From Acanthamoeba lenticulata (lineage: Eukaryota; Discosea; Longamoebia; Acanthamoebidae), in assembly GCA_002179805.1 (NCBI GenBank), contig NAVB01003992.1, positions 1 to 13,902 on the forward strand: a DNA stretch of 13,902 nucleotides. The letters run 5' to 3'. Positions 8,838 through 13,902 of this stretch are shown here, piece after piece. A model generated the notes under the pieces. The model had not been told where the DNA came from. It saw only the letters and a program-made list of their open reading frames with translations, and made no database searches. Within the stretch, counting starts at the first letter, position 1. Each line of letters opens with the position of its first letter. The position numbers were made by a program, and so were the translations under genes.

Positions 8838-10764
8838 TCAGAGCTCGCTGTGGCGCGAGCGGGCCGAGAGCGGCGGCGAGTTGGGCGCCGACAGGTTGTT
8901 GCTGCCTTCCCCGTCGCCCCCGTCCTCCTCCGACGAGGAGTCGCCCGAGCTGCCGCTGTTGCTGTTGTTGGCGGCGAGCCCCTCGAGTAGCACGACGAGC
9001 GCCGTAATGTTGTCCAGCGAGTCCTTGTTGTAGGCCCCGTGTGCCAGCGCGTCGGCCACCTGCTCGCACACAAGGAATCAGATCATGTTGTTGATGGTGA
9101 AGAAGAAGAAGAAGACGATGACGAAGAGGGTGAGAACGCACCTGCTGGGCCGTGTTCTTGGACGAGCCACCCTGGAGGAGAGCATTGCGGCCGACCCGCG
9201 CGGCCTGCTCGTTGGTGTAGACGTCCCATAAGCCGTCACTGTGCGCGAGTTGGGGTGAGTCGTCAGCGTCTTGACGACAAACGTCATCAAAGAAGATGAT
9301 GAGAAAGGAGATGGTGTACCTAGCCAACACAAAGAAGAGGTCGTTGTCCTGGCGCGGGATGACGCGAATCTCGGGGAGGGCCGTGAGGCCGCGCCCGCCG
9401 GGCCCAGACTTGAGGCCGTGATCCCCAAAGGCGCGCGAGACGGCGAGCACGCTCTGGAAGCGCCACACGTCGTTGGGTCGCTTGGTCACGCGTCCGCCGC
9501 AGCGCTCCACGCGCTCGCGCTCGTCAGGCCGGTTGGGCTTGTGATCGACCGACAGCGCCTGCCACCAGCCGATCTTGCCCACGGGGCCCTCTTCGGGCTT
9601 CTTCCTGTATCTGCGCTTCTTTTTCTTCTTCTCCCCGTTCGTCGACTTGACGTCCTTCTTGGCCGATTCTTCATCGTCGGTCAAGTCCTCGTCCGTATCG
9701 GTCTCCGTGTCGGTGTCGCCGTCGGTCTCGGCCTCGTCGTCGGTGAAGTCGTTGGTCGAGAGCTCGTCGCCGCTGTCGCTGCCGCGAGAGTCGCCCGACG
9801 ACGACAACGACGAGGACGACGACGACAGGGCCAAGGACGAGCTGGCGCCGTCGGCGATCGTGCGGTAGATGATGCCGCGCGAGTCGCCCACGTTGGCCAC
9901 GACGATGTCCGAGTCGGTGACGATGGCCACGACGGCCGTGCTGCCCGAGAGGCGGTCGTCCTCCATGCAGCGCTGGTCGACCTGCAGGAAGGTGCGCGGG
10001 AGGATGGCCTGCAGCCGTTCGGTGGGCGTGCGCTGCAGGTCCGGGTCGTCTCCGTCCTCTTCGCGCTCCCGGCCGTAGGCCTCGACGATGGCCTCGAGCA
10101 AGTGCTCCTTCAGGAACTGCGCCACCTTCTGCTCAACAAATAAAAGGCACAATAAGCACAATTAAGCTCAAACGAACGCGAAAATAATAACAAAATAAAA
10201 TAAGGAGGAATGAGTACGTGCCTTGCCGCCGTGGCCATCAAAGACGCCAAAGAGGGAGAGAAGGTCGCCGCCCGTGGGCCCGGTGGGGTCGGGCGTGAGG
10301 ACGTTGCAGGTGTCCTCCATGTGGGGGCGGCGCCCCTGCATGGCGGCCACCGCATACCACTCAGCGCGGCTCGAGATGGCTCTGTTGATGCGCGGCCGCC
10401 GCTGCTTTTGATGAGCGTTGTTGTTGTGGCTGTTATTGGCTTTGCTGCCCTTATTATTTTTACGATGTTTGCTGGCTTTGTGGCCAGCGTGGTTTTTGTG
10501 CCTTTTGCCGTTGTTTGTGCTGTTTCTGCTCATCTTCAGCTGCGGCTGTGGAGACGCGGTTTCAACGCTGGTTTCGGCGGCGGTGGAGGAAACGGAGGAG
10601 TGAAGATGGGATGGATTTCCGTGTTTGGACGCGGATGGGCCGATCAGATCGAGATCGGCTGGGGAAGAAGAAAGAAGGGCGGTGTTTTGGTTTTGGCCGT
10701 TGGCGAGGTGGGCGAGTTGGGCGATCGTATCGTAGGTTTGTTTTGCAGTTTTCGCCAAGAACAT
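8838..10764 (-). CDS. PP2C-type (PPM) serine/threonine phosphatase with acidic insert, 4 exons
   Basis: Exons: 10764-10222, 10128-9320, 9238-9142, 9059-8838, giving 556 aa. The N-terminal 130 residues are low in complexity and rich in Asn, His, Lys and Ser. The catalytic domain follows: EWYAVAAMQGRRPHMED (135-151), GVFDGHGGK (173-181), SGSTAVVAI, VANVGDSRG (258-265), LSVDHKP (373-379), LAVSRAFGDHGLKSG (409-423), VLASDGLWDV (448-457), DSLDNITALV (about 496-505). The metal-binding Asp residues expected in PPM enzymes (Asp176, Asp452, Asp499 and the HMED acidic pair) are present, so it should be an active Mn2+/Mg2+ phosphatase. A Ser/Asp/Glu then Lys-rich insert of about 80 residues splits the domain after GDSRGIIY. 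The C-terminal tail is Ser/Gly-rich. Intron 1 is GC-AG. Its targets are unknown. It diverges from ZPR1 across 734 bp. Confidence 0.92.
9637..9845 (-). repeat. Low-complexity coding insert in PP2C (Ser run, Asp/Glu/Thr repeats, Lys/Arg block)
   Basis: Residues about 277-345 comprise a serine run, then short repeats of DTDTETDTDED type made from GAC, GAG and ACC-like codons, then a KKKKKRRYRKK block. It lies on the protein surface position between two conserved PPM strands. The acidic block followed by a basic block could act as a localisation or interaction segment; this is inference. Confidence 0.75.
10129..10221 (-). other. GC-AG intron in the PP2C gene
   Basis: The donor is GGCAAG|GCACGT and the acceptor is TTGAGCAG, phase 0, 93 nt and AT-rich. 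It joins FDGHGGK to KVAQFLKEHL, giving the usual PPM spacing. The only nearby GT is in phase 1, with no matching acceptor. Confidence 0.8.
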
Positions 10765-11498
10765 AAATCTCCTTCACTACACGACGCGACCACAGTTCAT
10801 TACCCATGAAGAATGGGAATTAGCGAATAATGTTTTCGCATGTGATCAGATGACGTCGAGTAACCACCAAACTGAGTATCGCAGCGAGAGCAGTGCGCAG
10901 AGGAAGACGGGAGGAAAAGAACGAAAATGAAGACTAGTTCTGGGGAACGTACGTCGTGGTTTTTTGCAACCCGCTGGTGCGGACCCAGGTCAAGCTAAGG
11001 CAGACGAGGGAGAAGAGGATAAAAGCGAGTAGCTCGGAGTGCCTCAGTTTGGGTAGTAGTAGTTATTCTTCGAATTAGCAGCCCCTATATCAGCTGCGCT
11101 AACGAGCCCGGCTTGGGGCGTGGAGGAAGCTTGAGAAAACGGGTCTTGTGTGCGCCTAGGCGAGGGCGGTCGCGACGCGAAAGTGCAGTGTCTGCCTTAG
11201 TGAGCGTGTTGTGCTCGCCGAGATGGAAAAAGAAACGTAATTGTGGCCGAGGCACAACAACATTTTTCTGCACTTGGACACGTCAAGGCACGTGACAGCG
11301 CGGAAAAATGGGCCCAATCACGAAGGAGAGAATCTGGTGTAAAAATTCAACCTAGCCGCGCAATTTCTTTTATTTTTCTGCAAGGTGCAGTGAGTTGGAA
11401 AACTTAAGTTTCTGTTTTTTTCCCCGAACCTTACCACAGGGGGTTGTCATCTTCATCGCGGCCATCGGTTCTACACCGACACACGAAGACAAGACGAG
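10765..11498. promoter_or_regulatory. Divergent intergenic region PP2C / ZPR1, 734 bp, the largest gap
   Basis: No convincing coding sequence or tRNA fold is seen in this gap. Visible elements are a CRE-like TGACGTC at 10851, a TATA-like GATAAAAG at 11018-11025, a 10-bp palindrome CGCCTAGGCG at 11153-11162, and an E-box CACGTG at 11289-11294 within GGCACGTGAC. Several kinds of short open frame occur but carry no family motif. The region is long for this locus, so an unseen 5' exon or non-coding transcript could hide here. Confidence 0.45.
11385..11439 (+). other. Possible 5'-UTR intron of ZPR1
   Basis: A GCAAG|GTGCAG donor-like site is followed by a T-rich stretch and TTACCACAG| acceptor-like site, 55 nt in all, ending 59 bp before the ZPR1 start codon. 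The base composition fits a short intron of this genome. No reading frame is available to test it. Confidence 0.35.
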
Positions 11499-12983
11499 AT
11501 GGACAGTCAGCAGACACAAACCGAGAACACGAGCACCAATGACCCCATCTTCGCCGACATTGGCGCCGATGAGGGTCCCACCCGCATCGAGAGTTTGTGC
11601 ATGAACTGTCATGAGAACGGAGTGACCAACCTTCTGCTCACAAAAATCCCCTTCTTCAAGGAGATCATTCTCATGTCTTTCCGTTGCAAGCACTGCGGCT
11701 GGCGCAACAACGAGATTCAATTTGGCGGCACCATTGCAGACCGGGGCTGCATCTACAAGCTCGTCGTCACCGACAAGAACGACCTCAACCGCCAAGTCGT
11801 CAAGTCGGACTCTGCCAGCATTTACATCCCCGAATTAGATTTCGAGATTCCGCCATCGACGCAGAAGGGCACACTTAACACCATCGAGGGCTTCCTCGTG
11901 CAGTCCGCCGACGGCCTACGTCAGGGCCAGGAGGAGCGACGCGCTGCAGCTCCTGAGGTTGCCGCTCAGATCGACGCCTTCATCGCCAAGCTCGACGCGC
12001 TCCGCGAAGGCGAGACCAAGTTCACCTTCATCATCGACGATACGGCTGGCAATTCCTTTGTCGAGAATCCGTCTGCCCCAGCCGCCGATCCCAACCTCAC
12101 CATCACCCACTACGAGCGCAATCGTGAGCAGAACCGCGCACTTGGCATTACGCAAGCGTTTGGCGAAGATGACGACGAAGACGAAGATGCTGCCGCCAAG
12201 GCCCAGAGCGCCAAGAAGGTGGGTGGCGGTGGCCTGTTGTCGGGTGCCGACGCCGAGGCGCTGGCCAAGCGCGCTGAGGAGGCCGCCGGGGACCACCTCG
12301 AGGAGGTGATGAAGTTCCCGGAGACGTGCGGTCTGTGTGGCAAGCGTGGCGAGACGCGCATGTGCGTGGCCCACATCCCGCACTTCAAGGACGTCATCAT
12401 CATGGCCTTTATGTGCGAGGCCTGCGGCTACAAGTCCAACGAGGTCAAGTCGGGCGGCGCCATCGCCCCGCAGGGCTGCCGCGTCACCCTCCACCTCACC
12501 TCGGCCGACGATCTCAACCGCGACGTCCTCAAGTCGGAGACGGCCGGCCTCGAGATCCCCGAGCTCGAGCTGGGCCTCGTCCCGGGCACCCTTGGCGGCA
12601 AGTTCAGCACCATCGAGGGTCTCCTCACCACCATCCGCGACGACCTCCGCGACAACCCGTTCCTCAGGGGCGACTCGGCCGCCAGCGCTAGCCGCATGCG
12701 GGAGCTCATCGAAGGCCTCGACGACCTCCTCGCCTTCCGCCGGCCGTTCACGCTCGTCCTCGACGACCCCGTGGCCAACAGCTACCTCCAGAACGTCTAC
12801 GCGCCCGACGACGACCCCAACATGACCATCGAGCACTATGACCGCACCTGGGACCAGAACGAGGAGCTCGGCCTCAACGACATGAAGACCGAGAACTACC
12901 GTGAGGACGGAGACAACGACGACGCTGAGGATGCCAAGAAGTCTGAGCCCGAGGCCGAGGGCGAGAAGGAGGCGAGCTCATGA
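11499..12983 (+). CDS. ZPR1: ZPR1 zinc-finger protein, single exon
   Basis: An uninterrupted 494-aa frame holds two copies of the ZPR1 module. Finger 1 uses Cys34, Cys37, Cys63, Cys66; finger 2 uses Cys277, Cys280, Cys306, Cys309. Each is followed by the ZPR1 A/B domain features (NNEIQFGG / SNEVKSGG, DLNRQVVKSDSA / DLNRDVLKSETA, NTIEGFL / STIEGLL, FIIDDTAGNSFVENP / LVLDDPVANSYLQNV, DPNLTITHYERNREQN / DPNMTIEHYDRTWDQN). The length fits eukaryotic ZPR1 (about 450-490 aa). The family binds translation factor eEF1A and helps its folding, moves between cytoplasm and nucleus, and responds to growth signals. The linker (about 225-270) and C-terminus are acidic. It is the only intronless gene in the window. 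The 3' half is visibly more G/C-rich at third codon positions than the 5' half. Confidence 0.96.
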   Translation: MDSQQTQTENTSTNDPIFADIGADEGPTRIESLCMNCHENGVTNLLLTKIPFFKEIILMSFRCKHCGWRNNEIQFGGTIADRGCIYKLVVTDKNDLNRQVVKSDSASIYIPELDFEIPPSTQKGTLNTIEGFLVQSADGLRQGQEERRAAAPEVAAQIDAFIAKLDALREGETKFTFIIDDTAGNSFVENPSAPAADPNLTITHYERNREQNRALGITQAFGEDDDEDEDAAAKAQSAKKVGGGGLLSGADAEALAKRAEEAAGDHLEEVMKFPETCGLCGKRGETRMCVAHIPHFKDVIIMAFMCEACGYKSNEVKSGGAIAPQGCRVTLHLTSADDLNRDVLKSETAGLEIPELELGLVPGTLGGKFSTIEGLLTTIRDDLRDNPFLRGDSAASASRMRELIEGLDDLLAFRRPFTLVLDDPVANSYLQNVYAPDDDPNMTIEHYDRTWDQNEELGLNDMKTENYREDGDNDDAEDAKKSEPEAEGEKEASS

Positions 12984-13098
12984 TGCACAACCTCTTCTGT
13001 TGAGACTTGAAAAAACAAAAAAAAAAAAAACAATAAAACAAAAAATAGTATTTATTTTACTTTACAGAAAAAAGGATAAAAATTAGATTCTGGTGAAG
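12984..13098 (+). terminator. ZPR1 3' region with AATAAA signal
   Basis: The 115 bp between the ZPR1 stop and the next start codon is strongly A/T-rich. It holds a run of 13 A and a canonical AATAAA at 13032-13037, about 50 nt after the stop, a good candidate polyadenylation signal. The promoter and 5' UTR of the FGGY kinase gene must share this short stretch. Confidence 0.6.
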
Positions 13099-13902
13099 AT
13101 GGAGGAGGCGCGGTACTACGTCGGCGTGGACGTGGGCACGCAGGGCGTGAGGGCGGGCGTCGTGGGGCGCAGCGCTGCCACGGGGCGTGGTGCTGTCCTG
13201 GGCCGGGCTGAGCGACCTCTGCGGCTGCACCGCCCTGCCGCCCATCCACATCTCTACGAGCAGTCCTCGACTGGTGCGCCCTCCATCCTCACCTTCTTCT
13301 CTTTCGTCTCTTGCCTATCGGTACTGTTGTCTTGCAGAGGTGTGGGAGGCCGTCTGCGGCGCCGTGCGCGGAGCCCTCCAGGACGCTGCCGTGGACGCCG
13401 CCCAAGTGCGCGGCATCTCCTTCGACGCCACCTGCTCACTGTACTTTGCCCTCCTTATTGTCTTCTTCTTCTTCTTTGCGCTTCTCGTCGACTTCACTCA
13501 CAGCAGGGCCGCCTCGCTGTGGCCTGGCCAGGGTGGTGCTCGACGCGGAGGGACGCCCCGTGAGTGTTACGCCGCCATCGCCTGCAGGAGCCGATGATGT
13601 CGAGGAGGACAAGTTGGCCGAACAACGCAACATCATCGTGTGGCTCGACCACCGCGCGGCACCGGAAGCAGAGATCATCAACGCCACCAGTACGGCGGAT
13701 CGTCTTCGTCATCTTCATAATCAACATTACCATCTGATCCCGTGGGCGGGCCAGAACACGAGGTGCTGCGCTATGTGGGCGGGCGTGTCTCGCCGGAGAT
13801 GGAGAGCCCCAAGATCCTGTGGCTCAAGCGCCACCTGCCGGACCGCTGGCCTCGGATGGCCCACTTTTTTGACCTCGCCGACTACCTCACCTTCCGGGTG
13901 GG
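13099..13902 (+). CDS. FGGY-family carbohydrate kinase, probable D-ribulokinase; 5' part only
   Basis: Exons: 13099-13273, 13338-13440, 13532-13689, 13755 to the window end; about 194 residues are visible and the C-terminal two thirds lie outside. The N-terminal ATPase motif is [16 protein letters not shown] (7-22; Asp11, Gly13, Thr14, Arg18). It is followed by YEQSSTEVWEAV (about 53-64), [19 protein letters not shown] (84-102), IIVWLDHRA (127-135), [14 protein letters not shown] (142-155), [17 protein letters not shown] and [12 protein letters not shown]. This set matches the eukaryotic FGGY / yeast Ydr109c type, which phosphorylates D-ribulose as a form of metabolite repair. A GTGAGT donor-like string in exon 3 (13561) is evidently not used, since the frame stays open and matches the family. 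All three introns are GT-AG. Confidence 0.88.

Noticed and set aside
8640..8840. AT-rich spacer as a possible mobile-element remnant or hairpin
   Set aside because: Only short, imperfect AT repeats (TAATAA/TTATTA) are present; no terminal repeats, target duplication or coding remnant.
9271..10143. Long plus-strand frame of 290 codons opposite the PP2C gene
   Set aside because: It is antisense to a clear phosphatase exon, has no family motif, and its Arg/Val/Gly/Leu-rich content is what GC-rich codon bias produces on the reverse strand.
11050..11100. TTCGAAT string as a possible tRNA T-loop
   Set aside because: The flanking bases do not form a T-stem, and no acceptor or anticodon stem can be drawn.
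11916..12836. Long minus-strand frame of 306 codons opposite ZPR1
   Set aside because: It mirrors the G/C-ending codons of ZPR1; no recognisable domain and no introns or signals of its own.
1..13902. A defence system, gene cluster or CRISPR array
   Set aside because: Eight housekeeping or signalling-type eukaryotic genes account for nearly all the sequence; no repeat-spacer pattern, phage-like gene or biosynthetic cluster is visible.

Overview
This is a compact, GC-rich, intron-rich eukaryotic nuclear locus. Eight protein genes fit into 13.9 kb. Seven of them are split by about 34 short introns, mostly 59-125 nt with one of 171 nt, and exon joining preserves frame and family motifs at almost every junction. 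GC-rich exons, very short intergenic spacers and the gene repertoire suggest a free-living amoebozoan of the Acanthamoeba type. That identification is an inference from style and protein families, not a sequence match.

Layout, left to right: (1) minus strand 14-3392, a nine-exon gene for a full DENN module (Rab GEF type) fused to a small zinc finger and two C-terminal LIM domains. (2) plus strand 3663-4833, a seven-exon, probably myristoylated EF-hand protein, divergent from gene 1 across a 270-bp shared promoter region. (3) plus strand 4965-6694, an eight-exon CASTOR/GATSL-like ACT-domain protein, related to the arginine sensor of mTORC1. (4) minus strand 6780-7462, a DOPA 4,5-dioxygenase family protein. 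(5) minus strand 7529-8643, CutC. (6) minus strand 8838-10764, a PP2C-type Ser/Thr phosphatase with a large acidic insert. (7) plus strand 11499-12983, ZPR1, intronless. (8) plus strand 13099 to the window end, the 5' part of an FGGY-family carbohydrate kinase, probably a D-ribulokinase.

The genes do not form one pathway. Several belong to signalling or growth control: the Rab GEF, the Ca2+ sensor, the candidate amino-acid sensor, the PP2C phosphatase and ZPR1. The rest are small metabolic or metal-related enzymes.

The two most notable observations came from exon-by-exon reading. First, at least five introns use GC-AG instead of GT-AG borders, far more than expected. Second, the two halves of the CASTOR-like gene share three intron positions and phases, and two pairs of exons of identical length (152/152 and 95/95 nt), which records an internal duplication. 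I found no mobile element, CRISPR array, tRNA, rRNA or viral gene.
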